Assembly (NCBI RefSeq): GCF_000875755.1
Contig: NZ_CP007520.1
Coordinates: forward strand, 558,001 to 622,000
DNA from: Mycoplasma yeatsii GM274B
Lineage (GTDB): Bacteria; Bacillota_I; Bacilli_A; Mycoplasmatales; Mycoplasmataceae
DNA length: 64,000 nt
Direction of reading: 5' to 3'
Both the position numbers and the translations under genes were made by a program. The notes beneath the pieces are model-generated. The model was given only the letters and a program-made list of their open reading frames with translations. It was not told where the DNA came from and made no database searches. Shown here piece by piece: positions 1-10,862 of the stretch (position 1 is its first letter; the number at the start of each line of letters is the position of its first letter).

Positions 1-689
1 TTCTAATTTAGAAAAATCGATTGTACTAAATTCATTTTTTTGTTGAATTATTTCTTTTACTTTATTTTCATTTAATTCTCTTTCATCAATATAACCTAAT
101 TCTGTTATATAAATTTCATCTGCTAGATTAGCCGAAATAATAAATGATAATTCAACTACACCTTCATAAGTTTTATCACCAGTTTTAGGTTTAACTATAA
201 CTTTATTGCTTAGAATTTCTAAGTCTAATTTATTAAAATCAATGTTTAAGCTTGAATTATTTTCTTTAATTAGACTGATTATTTTCTCTTTATTTAGATC
301 ATTACTATTGATATTTCCTAAATCTCTATTTGTAATTAAAGCGGTTAAATCTAAACTTAAATCAAATGATAATTCAACTGAATTATTGTAAGGGCTATTA
401 TTTTGCATTGGTTTAACAACAACTTTTTCTTCACTAATATCTAGATCTATTTTTGTAAAATCAATATCTAAATTACCATTTGCTTGTCTTATTAATTCAA
501 CTAATCTGTCTTTATTTAATTCAGATCTATTAATAAGACCGATGTTAGTGTTTTGAATTAGTCTTGTTAAATTAGTTCTGTTGTCTTTTTTGATTTTAGC
601 GTTTCTTACTGCTATAGTGGTTATAGCAGTACCCCCCCCGCAACAGATAATAAACTAGTAATTGTAATTCACTTAGTTCTTTTTTTCAC
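1..689 (-). pseudogene. tandem-repeat surface protein, 5' part, frameshifted at a poly-G tract
   Basis: The gene runs off the left edge. A GTG start at 689 follows AAGGTGAT, a good match to the 16S anti-SD. The N-terminus (KKRTKWITITSLL) is a basic then hydrophobic membrane anchor like those of mycoplasma surface proteins. The frame hits stops just after a run of eight G (632-639 on the plus strand, as C). With nine or six G it would run open to the edge. The body then shows at least three repeats of about 75 residues, each with an LNK-type helix, an IDF-K-DL strand, a KV-VKP strand and VELSF. I cannot assign a function. It is either a phase-variable gene caught in the off state, a decayed gene, or a sequencing error in the homopolymer. 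The repeats and the open frame beyond the tract are directly visible. Confidence 0.7.
632..639 (-). repeat. G8 homopolymer inside a signal-anchor coding region
   Basis: Eight consecutive C on the plus strand (G on the coding strand) lie about 16 codons into the surface-protein gene starting at 689. A run of this kind is exceptional in such AT-rich DNA. Changing it by +1 or -2 joins the start codon to the repeat-coding frame. Confidence 0.85.
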
Positions 690-858
690 AATATCACCTT
701 CTTAAATTCTTATCTATTATATTTTGTCAAAAATACAAATAAATTTCAAATTTCAACAAATTATACGTCGTTTTAAGCAAAATAAATAATATCTCTAATA
801 AACAAAATTTTTAAAACGATTCATGTAAAATAAAATCGTAAGACTTAAAGGAGTATTT

Positions 859-1173
859 ATGAAAATAATTGGATTTTGAAGAAGAGTTTGGATTCATTTT
901 TTAACAAATATATTCATTATATTTACAGCAGGTTTTTATTTAATATTTTTAATAATTGCTTTTGTTAAAGGAAAACCTAATTTAGCAATGAGATTAAGCA
1001 ATACAACATATAGTAATCCAAAAAGAATGTTTAGATTATTTATCTTTTTATTACTATCAGTTTTAATTCACGCAACTGTTATTGGATTAATTATTGATAT
1101 TATTAGAATTATTATGAAAAAAGGTACGTTTGCTGAAAAATGATCAAATAACTACTATATTAAATCAAACTAA
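859..1173 (+). CDS. small two-helix membrane protein, unknown function
   Basis: 104 residues from an ATG preceded by AAAGGAG. Two hydrophobic stretches (about residues 12-37 and 58-83) flank a basic loop with KGKP and NPKRMF; the C-terminus is polar. Two Trp are encoded by TGA near the start and one near the end, which supports the mycoplasma code. It is transcribed away from the surface-protein gene on its left and is followed by a hairpin terminator. I do not recognise a family; it may be a small membrane component specific to this cluster. Confidence 0.75.
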
Positions 1174-1184
1174 ATCTTTGATTT

Positions 1185-1215
1185 TAAAAATCTTGGATCT
1201 GAGATTTTTATTTAT
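1185..1215 (+). terminator. rho-independent terminator after the small membrane protein gene
   Basis: The inverted repeat TAAAAATCT / AGATTTTTA with an 8-base loop is followed by a T-rich stretch, 12 bases after the stop codon. Confidence 0.65.
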
Positions 1216-1278
1216 TAATAGCACTTATTGATTTAATAAAATTTTTTATATTTTTTATGTTTTTAATTTAAATAGTAA

Positions 1279-1315
1279 TATAATATTTTTTATAAATATT
1301 TAAAAGGAAGATAAA
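1279..1315 (+). promoter_or_regulatory. promoter and leader of first transglutaminase lipoprotein gene
   Basis: TATAAT at 1279-1284 lies 32 bases before the ATG, and AAAAGGAAG serves as ribosome binding site. The segment from just before the -10 box to the start codon is repeated almost base for base before the paralogue at 3730. Confidence 0.7.
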
Positions 1316-3598
1316 ATGAATAGATTATTAAAATTATTATCAACATTATTAGCTGTAAGCTCATCATCAGTTCTAGCAACAAGTATTGTTAGTTGTACTG
1401 TTTCAAATAATCAAAAAGTAAATGATGAAACTAAAAAAGATGATGATCAATCAAACAATGGTAGTGATGATCAAAATGGTGATGAATCTAAAACAGATGA
1501 TGAAAATAAAGATGATCCAATTCCAGACAACAACGATCAATCAGATAGATCTAATGATGAAAATAAAACTCCTGATTCTGATAATGATTCAAATACTACA
1601 CCAGGTGAAAATAATCTAAAGCCTGATAACGAGTCTGATTCATCAAATCAAAATGAAACAGTAAATATTAGTAATATTTCTGATCTAAATAAAATAAATG
1701 AAGTTTATTTAAAACAAACTATTAGTGATTTTAAAGAAATAAAAAACTCACAAAAAAATATCAAAAATATGATCTTAAATAGAGACTTACCTTCTAATTT
1801 TTATTCTCATAGTGATTTTGATTTAGATAAAGATGAAATTATCTTAGATGAAAATTTAAATAATAATGTATCATTAAAACTTATTAATAAAAAAGATAAA
1901 ACTCAAGTTTCTAATTCTGAAATTAAATGATATCAAAGAACCACAACTCCTTATGATGAAGTTTTTAAAATTGGTGAAAACGATTCTAAAAAAGTAACTT
2001 TTAACTTATTAAAAGACGGAGTATTACAATGAAAAGATAATACAGATCCAACTAGATTAAGTGATCAACAAGAAACTCAAGCTAAAATATATGCTGAGTA
2101 TAAAGGGTATTTATTTTCTGCTAGTGTTAGAGTTCTTCATAAAGCTCACGGTCAATTATTACATGAAAATAATCTTGCTAGAAAAGCTGCAAAAGATATT
2201 GTTAATCAACATAATTGAAAAGAATTACCAACTTTAGAAAGATTAAAACAAGCATATAACTGAATAACCAAAAATGTTAAATACGATTTTGATAGAGATA
2301 ACTTAAATAGAAATCAAAATGTTCATTCAGCACTAGTTTTAAGAAAAACTGTATGTACAGGGTATGCTAAAGGGTTAAAAATGTTATTAGAAGAACTTGA
2401 TATACCTTGTAAATTTGTTGAAGGAAAAAGTTCTAGAGATAATGCTCTAAAGCACGCTTGAAATCAAGTTTTAGTAGATGGTAAATGATATTATGTAGAT
2501 GCTACTTCAGATAGAGTTGATAATGAAAATCAAGAAACAGATTATCTTTTCTTTTTAAATACTGATGATGATTTTTCAGTAGATGATGAATTCACTCGTA
2601 ACGAAGATAATAAAGATGCACATTTAAGAAATATCTTTTTTAAGAATTTTGTTAGTACAAAAGAAGATGTTTTAGGGTTAATTGATAATAACTTTGATGA
2701 AAATACAAAACAAATGAAAGACTTTATTTTATACACTCCTAATAAATCTACTTTTAAAAATAAAAAACCAAACTATAAACATATAAATGAAGCTTTAAAT
2801 GAAAGAGGATTAGAAGCAAAAGCTACATTCCTTCCTTCTAAAGGTTCTAATGATGTAATTAAATATATCTTTGATAAAACTCCAAGTAAATCATTTAAAG
2901 AAGTTAATATAAAAAATATTAAACTTTTAGAAGACAAAAATGCTATTGAAGTTGAATTTGATCAAAAAGTAGAAGGATTAAAAGTTAAAAACTTTAATAT
3001 TACAAATGCATTAATTAAAAGTGTAGAAGAAAAAGAAAAATCTTATATATTAAACTTACATCACTTCAAATCATTTGGTCAAGTAAAAGTGAAATTAGAA
3101 TCTGTAAAAAGAAAAGATTATAAATTTAATAACTTAAAAAATTCAACAGTTACATTTAATTTAACAAAACAAAAACTAGTTGATATTCAAGCAAAAATAA
3201 TTAGTGATGATCATATTAAATTAATAACTAATGATAAAAATTTACAATATAGTTTTGAATATGGAAAATGACAAGATGTTAACGATGATCTTATCATTGA
3301 TTTAAAAACACAAAAACAAGGAAAGCTATTAATAAAATCTAAAAATGAATTAATTGATGAAATTAAAACAATTGAAATTTCTAGACCTAGTATAAATGAG
3401 TATCAATTAAAAGCATTTAATAACGCAATAGTTGGTGTTAATGAATCTATGGAATATAGAAAACAAGGATCAGAACAATGAATTAGTATAGATAAAAATA
3501 AAGTTACTAATTTAAATAAAAACTCAACTTATGAAGTTAGATACAAAGCTAAAGATCATTCATTTGCTTCAGAATCAGTATTTGTTAATATCGCTTAA
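1316..3598 (+). CDS. transglutaminase-fold lipoprotein, copy 1
   Basis: 760 residues. The signal peptide ends in IVSC with the lipid-modified Cys at residue 27, so the protein should be anchored on the outer face of the membrane. Residues about 30-118 form a linker very rich in Asp, Asn, Ser, Glu and Lys. A transglutaminase/protease-like core follows with all three catalytic residues in context: Cys347 (VCTGYAKG), His380 (KHAWNQV) and Asp395 (YYVDATSD). The C-terminal 300 residues hold beta-rich repeats and end in a domain with MEYRKQGS and STYEVRYKA. The neighbour at 3730 is a full paralogue. The fold often belongs to surface proteases or peptide-crosslinking enzymes; the actual substrate is unknown. 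Start chosen because of AAAAGGAAG and the signal peptide. Confidence 0.88.
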
Positions 3599-3616
3599 AC
3601 TAAAATTAAATATTAA

Positions 3617-3645
3617 AAAATCAAGGTCTCTATTGCCTTGATTTT
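3617..3645 (+). terminator. terminator after lipoprotein copy 1
   Basis: AATCAAGG and CCTTGATT form a stem around TCTCTATTG, with A-rich sequence on the 5' side and T-rich on the 3' side, 19 bases past the stop codon. Confidence 0.8.
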
Positions 3646-3692
3646 AATTTATAAAAGTTCAGCTAAAAAGTAAAAAAGATTATTTTTAGTAA

Positions 3693-3729
3693 TATAATAT
3701 TTTTTATAAATATTTAAAAGGAAGATAAA
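3693..3729 (+). promoter_or_regulatory. duplicated promoter of second transglutaminase lipoprotein gene
   Basis: TATAAT at 3693-3698 sits 32 bases upstream of the ATG, as for copy 1, and the sequence down to the start codon is essentially identical to the one before 1316. Confidence 0.7.
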
Positions 3730-5850
3730 ATGAACAAATTATTAAAACAACTAATGACTTTACTATCTATAAGCTCAACACTAACAGCGACAACTACAGT
3801 TATTAGTTGTACTGTTTCAAATAATCAAAAGGCAGATGGTGAAACTAAAAAAGACGATGATCAATCTGAAAAAATAAACAACGATAATCAAGATACAAAC
3901 AATAATAATGTTGATTCTAATTTAAGTAAAATAAATGATATTTATTTTAATCAAACTATTAAAGAATTTAAAGAAATAACAACTTCTTTTAATGATATTA
4001 AAAATATGATCTTAAATAGAGATTTACCCGATAATTTTTATTCTCATAGTGATTTTTATTTAGATAAAAGTGAAGTTATTTTAGATGAAAAAGAAAATGA
4101 TAAAGTATTATTAAAACTTATTAATAAAAAGACTGGTCTAGCAGTTTCAAATTCTGAAATTAAATGATATCAAAGAACTTTAATTCCTTATGATGAAGTG
4201 TTTTCAGTTAACCAAAATGATCATAGTAAAGTGACTTTTAAACTATTAAACGACGGAACCATGCAATGAAAAGATAATACAGATCCAAATGATCAATATC
4301 ATAAAGAAGACACTCAAGCTAAAATATATGCTGAGTATAAAGGATATTTATTTTCAGCTAATGTTAGAGTTCTTAATAAAGCACAAAGTGATTTAAATTA
4401 TGAAAATAATCTTGCTAGAAAAGCTGCAAAAGATATTGTTGAAAAACATAATTGAAAAGAATTACCTACTTTAGAAAGATTAAAACAAGCATACGATTGA
4501 ATAACTAAAAATGTTGAATACGATTTTAACAAAGATAATTTATTTAAAAATCAAAATGCTTATACAGCTTTAGTTACAAGAAAAACGGTATGTACTGGAT
4601 ATGCTAAAGGATTACAAATGTTATTAGATGAACTTGATATTCCATGTAAAGTTGTTGAAGGAGAAAGTACTAGAGAAGATGGTGCTAAACATGCTTGAAA
4701 TCAAGTTCTAGTTGATAACAAATGATATTATGTTGATCCTACTTCAGATAGAGTTGACACTAAAAAAGGAGAAAAAGAAACTAAATATACCTTCTTTTTA
4801 AACACTGATAAAGATTTTTCTTTAGATGATAGATTTACTCGTAATCAAGATAGCGAAGATGCTCATTTAAGAAATTTATTTGCTGGTAATTTTGTTGGAT
4901 CAAAAGAAGACTTTTTAGGACTAATTGATAACAATTATGATGTTGAAACAAAAATAGTAAAATCTTTTGAAATATTAATTCCAAATGGGGATGCTAATGA
5001 AAATAAAAAACCAGATTTTAGGGCTATTCACAAAGCGTTAGAAGAAAGAGGACATTTAGAAACAAAATCAACTTTTCTTCCTTCAAAAGGTTCTTTTTAT
5101 GTTGTTAAATATAGTTTTCCTAATATTCAAAAAACACCAGATAATTTATTTAAAGAAGTTAATATAAAAAACATAAAACGTTTAAACAATCGAAACGCTA
5201 TTGAAGTTGAATTTGATCAAGAAGTAAATGGATTGATTGCTCAAAATTTTAACATTACAAATGCACTAATTAAAAGTATTAAACAAAACGGTAAATCATA
5301 TATTTTAAACTTATACCATTTCAATTCGTTTGGTGATGTGAAAGTAAAACTAGAATCTGTAAAAAGAAAAGATTATAAATTTAATATTTTAAATGATTCA
5401 ACTGTTATATTTAAATTAGAAAAACAAAAACTAAATGATATTAGAGTAAAAATAATCAACGATGAGCAAGTTGAAATAATAAGTGAAAATAAAAACTTAG
5501 AATATAGTTTCCAATTTTCAAAATGACAAAATGTTAATCAAAACCTTATTATAAATATGCCTGGTAAAGAAGGAAAATTATTAATAAGATCTAAAAGCGA
5601 TTTATCACCAGAATTTAAAACAATTCAAATTACTAGACCTAGCTTATTTGATTTTCAATTAAAAACATTTAATAACGCGATAGTTGGTGTTGATGAATCT
5701 ATGGAATATAGAAAACAAGGATCACAAGAATGAATTAGTATAGATAAAAATAAAATTACTAATTTAGATAAAAATTCAACTTATGAAGTTAGATACAAAG
5801 CCACTGATCATTCATTTGCTTCAGAATCAGTATTTGTTACTATTGCTTAA
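3730..5850 (+). CDS. transglutaminase-fold lipoprotein, copy 2
   Basis: 706 residues, paralogous to the gene at 1316 along its whole length. The signal peptide ends in VISC (Cys27). The acidic/Asn linker is about 50 residues shorter than in copy 1. The catalytic triad is retained: Cys288 (VCTGYAKG), His321 (KHAWNQV) and Asp336 (YYVDPTSD). The C-terminal domain again carries MEYRKQGS and STYEVRYKA. The gene has its own copy of the promoter and its own terminator, so it is a tandem duplication of a whole transcription unit. The linker length and the region around residues 400-430 differ most between copies. Substrate unknown. Confidence 0.88.
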
Positions 5851-5864
5851 AATTACATATTAAA

Positions 5865-5900
5865 AAAATCAAGATCATTTCCGATCTTGATTTTAATTTA
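5865..5900. terminator. bidirectional terminator between convergent genes
   Basis: AAAATCAAGATC and GATCTTGATTTT form a 12-bp perfect stem with loop ATTTCC. It ends the lipoprotein gene on the plus strand and overlaps the stop codon of the minus-strand gene at 5893. Confidence 0.8.
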
Positions 5901-6426
5901 GTCCTGTAGATTTAGCATTAACTATCGATAATCAACTATTAAAAGAGTGATCTAGTTCTTCAACACTTTCGGCTTTATCTATAACAATAAAAATAATATC
6001 TTCTTTTTTAAAGTTCATTTTATGCATATATTCAAAAAACTTTTTATAGTTTTTCTTAGTTTCTAAATCCTTTTTAAAATCTCTAATACTTTTTGAAAAA
6101 TCTAAAGATTTTAAAAGTAATACTGGAATTGAATCAGGAGAATAAACTGCATTTTTAAATGATACTCCAATAATCATTAATCCAGTTTCTTCAGCTTCAC
6201 TAACTTCAATTCAATTGTAGTTTTTTCTTGTGCTTAAAATTCTTTTAACTTTATTAGAATCTTTATTTTTAGCGTTTAAAATTTCTCTTCAAGAAAATCC
6301 AGATTTTGCTCCTCAAGCAGCAACAGCAACGCCAATTATTCCTAAAATAAAAATAATAACTATCAATCATACCGGCATATTAGTAGTGGCTTTATTTACA
6401 TTATTTGATTCAGTTAATAAAAACAT
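5893..6426 (-). CDS. single-pass membrane protein of unknown function
   Basis: 177 residues. One strong hydrophobic helix at about residues 18-40 follows a short polar N-terminus, then a soluble domain with mixed charge, no Cys and no recognisable motif. The ATG shares one base with the smpB stop codon (TAATG), so translation is probably coupled to smpB. Several Trp are TGA. I do not recognise the family; the position behind rnr and smpB is the only functional hint. Confidence 0.75.
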
Positions 6427-6872
6427 TATTTATAACCTCTTAATTCTTTTCTTTCTGTATCTCTTTTTTTGATAGCTTCTCTTTTATCGTATTTTTTCTT
6501 TCCTTTAGCTAAAGCGATTTCTAATTTAATATAATCACGTTTAAAGTAAAGTTTAGTTGGAATAATAGTTAAATTTTCTTGTTTTACTCTATTTAACATT
6601 CTAATAATTTCTTTTTTATGTAACAATAATTTTCTTGTTCTTAAAGGTTCTAGTCCTTTAATATAATTAGAAAACTCATATTTTTTAACATTCATATTTA
6701 AAATATAAGCTTCTTGTTTTCTAATAATTATAAAAGATTCATTAATAGAAACATCGTGATTTCTAATTGATTTAACTTCAGGACCAGTTAGTACCATTCC
6801 TGCTTCATAAGTTTGAATAATTTCATAATTAAAATAAGCTTTTTTATTTTTAGTAATTAAATGTTCACCCAT
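6426..6872 (-). CDS. smpB: SsrA-binding protein SmpB
   Basis: 148 residues, the usual SmpB length. SmpB binds the tRNA-like part of tmRNA and carries it to stalled ribosomes for trans-translation. The N-terminus ([10 protein letters not shown]), GPEVKSIR, and the basic C-terminal tail with [10 protein letters not shown] and KKRDTERKE fit the family; the tail enters the mRNA channel. It starts 17 bases after the rnr stop codon with a GGTGAT-type site (AAAGAGGTGATC), a common pairing because RNase R degrades mRNAs released by tmRNA. Confidence 0.96.
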   Translation of the reverse strand: MGEHLITKNKKAYFNYEIIQTYEAGMVLTGPEVKSIRNHDVSINESFIIIRKQEAYILNMNVKKYEFSNYIKGLEPLRTRKLLLHKKEIIRMLNRVKQENLTIIPTKLYFKRDYIKLEIALAKGKKKYDKREAIKKRDTERKELRGYK

Positions 6873-6889
6873 TTGATCACCTCTTTTTA

Positions 6890-9004
6890 TTATTGTACTA
6901 AAACAAAATCGATAGCTCTTTTTTTAACATCAGCATTAATTAATTTAACTTTAACTTTTTGACCCATTCTATAATAAGTATTATCAGGTTTAATTAGTAA
7001 TTTATTTTCTTCATCATAAACTAAATTATCATCCATATTTGAAATATGAACTAATCCTTCAACCATATTATCTAATTGAACAAACATTCCAAATTTTAGA
7101 ACTGCAGCAATAGTTCCAGTATATGTTGAACCGACTTTATCAGCCATAAATTCAGCCATACATGCTTTAATAACTTCTCTTTCACAATCAACACTAGTTG
7201 TTTCAGTTTCATTAATAATGTTGCATGCTTTTGTAATAAAGTTCTGATTAGATTCTAAAACAAATTTTCTAGTATCTTTTTCTAAAAGATATTGTTTTAA
7301 ATAACGATGAACCATTAAATCACTATAACGTCTAATTGGTGAAGTAAAGTGTGTATAACACTCACTAGATAATCCAAAATGACCAATATTTTCTAATCCA
7401 TACTTAGCTTTATCCATGTATTTTAATAGTGAAATATTTAATAATTCTACTTCTACTGGATCTTTAATTTGTTTTTCAATTTGAACTAAAGTACGGTTAA
7501 TATTTTTTGGATCTAACATTTCAAGTGGAGTTAATTTTGGATCAATTCCAAATGATTTTAAAGATTGATATCAAGTAATTAATTCTTGTTCATCTGGTTT
7601 TCCATGATTTCTGTAAATAAAAGGTAGTTCTTTTTCATAGATTAACTCAGCAACTGCTTCATTAGCACTTACCATAAATTGTTCTATTAGTTTTTCAGAT
7701 TCTCCTGTTGTTCTTGCTGTAATATCAATAACTTTAGAATCTTTATCCATGATAATTTTAGGTTCTCTTACTTCAAAATTAATTGTTCCTCTTTTAACTT
7801 TATATGCTTCAATTTTTTTATAAAGTTCATAAGCATTATCAATCATTTGTTTACATTCAACATCATGATTTCAAGTTTTATTTTCAAAGTATTCATTAAC
7901 TTCTTTATAATTTAATCTAAATTTAGAAATAATAACTGTTTCATAAACTTTTTTACTTAGCATAATTCCATTACTATCAAATTCCATTTCACAAGCCATA
8001 GCGAATTTTTTAGTATTTGGGTTTAATGAACATAAATCATCAGATAATACTTTTGGAAGCATAGGTATTACTTTATTAGCTAAATAAGTTGAATTACCTC
8101 TAAATAAAGCTTCGTTATCTAAACTAGTTTTAGGTTTAACATAATAACTAACATCAGCAATAGCAACATAAAGTTTGTAATGTCCGTTATCTAATTTTTC
8201 AACACAAATAGCATCATCTAAATCTTTAGAATCAATTCCATCAATTGTTACTATCATCTTATCAACTAAAGAATTTTTTTGACGTTTTTTTAATTCATCA
8301 GTTTGTTTATCAACTGGTATATTTACTAATTCAGCATCTTTTAAAGTATTGTGATTGAATTCGGTTTTAATTTCAAATTCTTCAGCAATAGCAATAATTC
8401 TATCACTTGCTTTTCTAATATCACCAACTACTTTTTGTAATCTTATAAAGATTTTTCTATCTTTAACATTAATAATTTTTGCTTTAATTAATTGATGTTC
8501 TTCATATTTAAATTCAGCTTTATTTAAAATTACAAATCTAAAATTATCAAATGATTTATCAGTAGGAATAAAATCTAAGAATTTTTTATCATATGATCTA
8601 ACTATTTCACCAATTAAAAAGATTTTTTCTCTTTTTACTAGTTCACAAATTACAGCTTTAGTTCTATTGTCTTGATCATCAACAACTGTATAAACAACTT
8701 GATCAGTTCCAAAACACCCATTTAAATCAACAGGTGCAACAAAATAATCTTCTTGATCTTCATTTGATAAATCATTAACAAAACCGAACCCTTTTGGATT
8801 CAATTTTAAAATACCTTGTTTATATTTATCATCTAATAAATAAATGTGATTAGAATTTGAAATTGCTATTTTATTATCTTCAAATAAGTTATCTAAACTG
8901 TTTTTAACATCAACATGATCGATTGTTTTAAATTTAGATAATAATTTATCTAACATAATTTTATGATTATGTTTTTTTAATATCTCTATAATTTTAGATT
9001 CCAT
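6890..9004 (-). CDS. rnr: ribonuclease R (3'-5' exoribonuclease)
   Basis: 704 residues, normal for RNase R/RNB enzymes. The N-terminal part is a winged-helix-like and cold-shock region ([11 protein letters not shown]). The RNB catalytic core has [10 protein letters not shown] with the metal-binding Asp cluster, and [13 protein letters not shown] further on. A C-terminal S1 RNA-binding domain ([20 protein letters not shown]) closes the protein without a long basic tail. In-frame TGA codons encode Trp. The start follows TAGGAGA. It is upstream of smpB in a likely operon. In mollicutes, which have few exonucleases, RNase R is the main processive 3'-5' enzyme. Confidence 0.96.
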
Positions 9005-9024
9005 AATTTCTCCTATCTATTAAT

Positions 9025-9058
9025 AATAAAAAAGAAACACTATACAAGCATAGTGTTT
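9025..9058 (-). terminator. terminator overlapping the end of secG
   Basis: AAACACTATGC / GCATAGTGTTT-type hairpin (9035-9058) followed on the minus strand by a run of T. The secG stop codon lies inside the stem, a compact arrangement. Confidence 0.8.
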
Positions 9059-9333
9059 GTGATAATACAAATTGTTAAAGCTAGTATGAAAAATATAATC
9101 CCTAAACTTAACATTCATATAGATAATGTTTTATCTAAACCACGTTCTTTTGAGTTAGAAAATAATTCTTCATTACCCCCGTTTAACGCACTAAGTCCAG
9201 TTTGAGATTGTTTGTTTTGAATTAAACCAACAAAAATCATTATTATTGAAATTATCATAGCTAATATTTCAAAAGCTAATATTATTTTTCTACCAATTTC
9301 CATAGTGTCTGTTGAAACTAGAAATGATAACAT
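9040..9333 (-). CDS. secG: preprotein translocase subunit SecG
   Basis: 97 residues with two hydrophobic helices (about residues 15-37 and the C-terminal 25 residues) separated by a polar Gln/Gly/Asn loop (KQSQTGLSALNGGNEE), the classic SecG layout. It is the small non-essential partner of SecYE in the export channel. The start at 9333 is preferred because GAGGTGAA lies just before it; an ATG five codons upstream would bury that site. It sits immediately before rnr, as in many Firmicutes. Confidence 0.88.
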
Positions 9334-9409
9334 AAATTCACCTCGCATAACTAATATAATGATATATTAAAAATATACTAAACACAAAGTAATAATTAAT
9401 ATCTACTTA

Positions 9410-10726
9410 TTATTTTTTAGAAAGACGTTTTTTAATAAAGAATGTTGAACCAGCAATTATTGCAACAGATAAAACTACTACTGAAATTGATACTGCTACT
9501 ATAAATGCTTTAGATATAGTGTTTAAATTTTCATCTTTAGCTTGAATTACTATAAATTCAGTTTCACCTTTAAAATGAGTTGAATTTTGTTTTGCTTTAA
9601 TTTTGACTTTAATAGCTGATATTTTTTTATCTCTAATAAATTCTATTGTATAGTCATCATTTAATTTAGCTTTAGATCTTAATTTTGATAGTTTAGTTTC
9701 AATTTGTTCAATGACTTTCTTTTGATGTTCATCTATATCTTTTTTAGTATATTGTTTAAAGAATCGTTTATCCTTTAAAATATCAATATCACTAAAATCA
9801 ATTAGATCAATAGGCAATTGATAATTATTTCAATTAGTAAATTCATTTAAAGTTAAAGCGTTTAATCTTTGAAGATCTATATTTCTAAATTCATCATCAT
9901 TTCAATCTTTATATCCATTTTGTTTTGCTGCTTGAATGATTAATTGTCCATTTCTACTTTCATAAAAATCTTTTAATGGTTTAACATTTTTTTCAGAACT
10001 TACTTGTAGATATGTTTCGTTTGTTTGTTCAAAATTTGAATTTTGTAATTTAAATGACATTTTAACTAAATAACGTCCTTGATAAGCTGATAAATTACTA
10101 GTTGGAGACAGTTCTAAACCTGATTCACTTATTTCAATACCTTCACCTTTTGTTTCTCAGTTTTCATCTAAAGCAAATAATTTTGCTGTAAAAGTTTCTT
10201 CTTTATTAACCTCTTTAATTTTTAAATTAATATTTTTTGATGAATAACTATATGAAACTCATTTGCTATCAATTTTCTTTTCATCTAATTGAACTTTTAA
10301 ATCTCTAAATTGATCATCTAAATTATCGATATCTATTTTTAATGTAGGAATGACTAGTTTTTCAGGTTTAATATGAATTGTTACTCTTCCATCTTTATAT
10401 CTAGCGCTTGCTTTTTTTACTCTTATAACCGCAGTTTCATTGGTTATTTGTTCAAATTCTAGATCATGTCAAAATAACTTATCCTTATTAGCTGAATTAC
10501 CTTCAATTACAGCTTTTTGAATAGAAGCGATTGTGTTATCTTTAATTTCAAATCCTTGATGATTTTCATTGTTTCCTGTATTTGTAATAACTTCATTTAT
10601 ATCTAATGTTTTACTTTCACTTTTTAAAACAATATTGTTGTTGTTAGATTTAATATTGTTTGTTAAAAAGATTGCGCTTAATGGAGCTATAAAAACTAAA
10701 CTAGATAATAATAATTTTTTATTCAT
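9410..10726 (-). CDS. surface protein with signal anchor and C-terminal membrane helix
   Basis: 438 residues. The N-terminus (MNKKLLLSSLVFIAPLSAIF) is a signal sequence without a lipobox Cys. A long polar, beta-rich region follows with VVI-type strands, and a single hydrophobic helix at about 405-430 is followed by KKRLSKK, a stop-transfer pattern. The product is therefore probably displayed outside the cell, anchored at its C-terminus. AAGGAAG precedes the ATG. No family recognised. It is separated from secG by 76 bases and from the lipoprotein genes by a terminator. Confidence 0.78.
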
Positions 10727-10796
10727 ACTAAAACTTCCTTAAATACTTTATTTATTAATTATATAAGTTAAAAATAATAGTACTTAAAATTAGATA

Positions 10797-10833
10797 AAAA
10801 AAATCAAGATTTTGAATCTAACAAAATCTTGAT
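10797..10833 (-). terminator. terminator after second LppB-type gene
   Basis: AATCAAGATTTTG and CAAAATCTTGATT form a 13-bp stem; the minus strand then runs into eight T. Confidence 0.85.
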
Positions 10834-10862
10834 TAATAATAGAGTGTTTAATTGAAACTTTA

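Noticed and set aside
1422..1619. Alternative-frame reading of the acidic linker of the first transglutaminase lipoprotein
   Set aside because: It is a shadow of GATGAT-rich codons, without its own ribosome site.
6890..9004. Several short genes in place of RNase R
   Set aside because: The pieces share one frame and are separated only by TGA, which is Trp in this organism.
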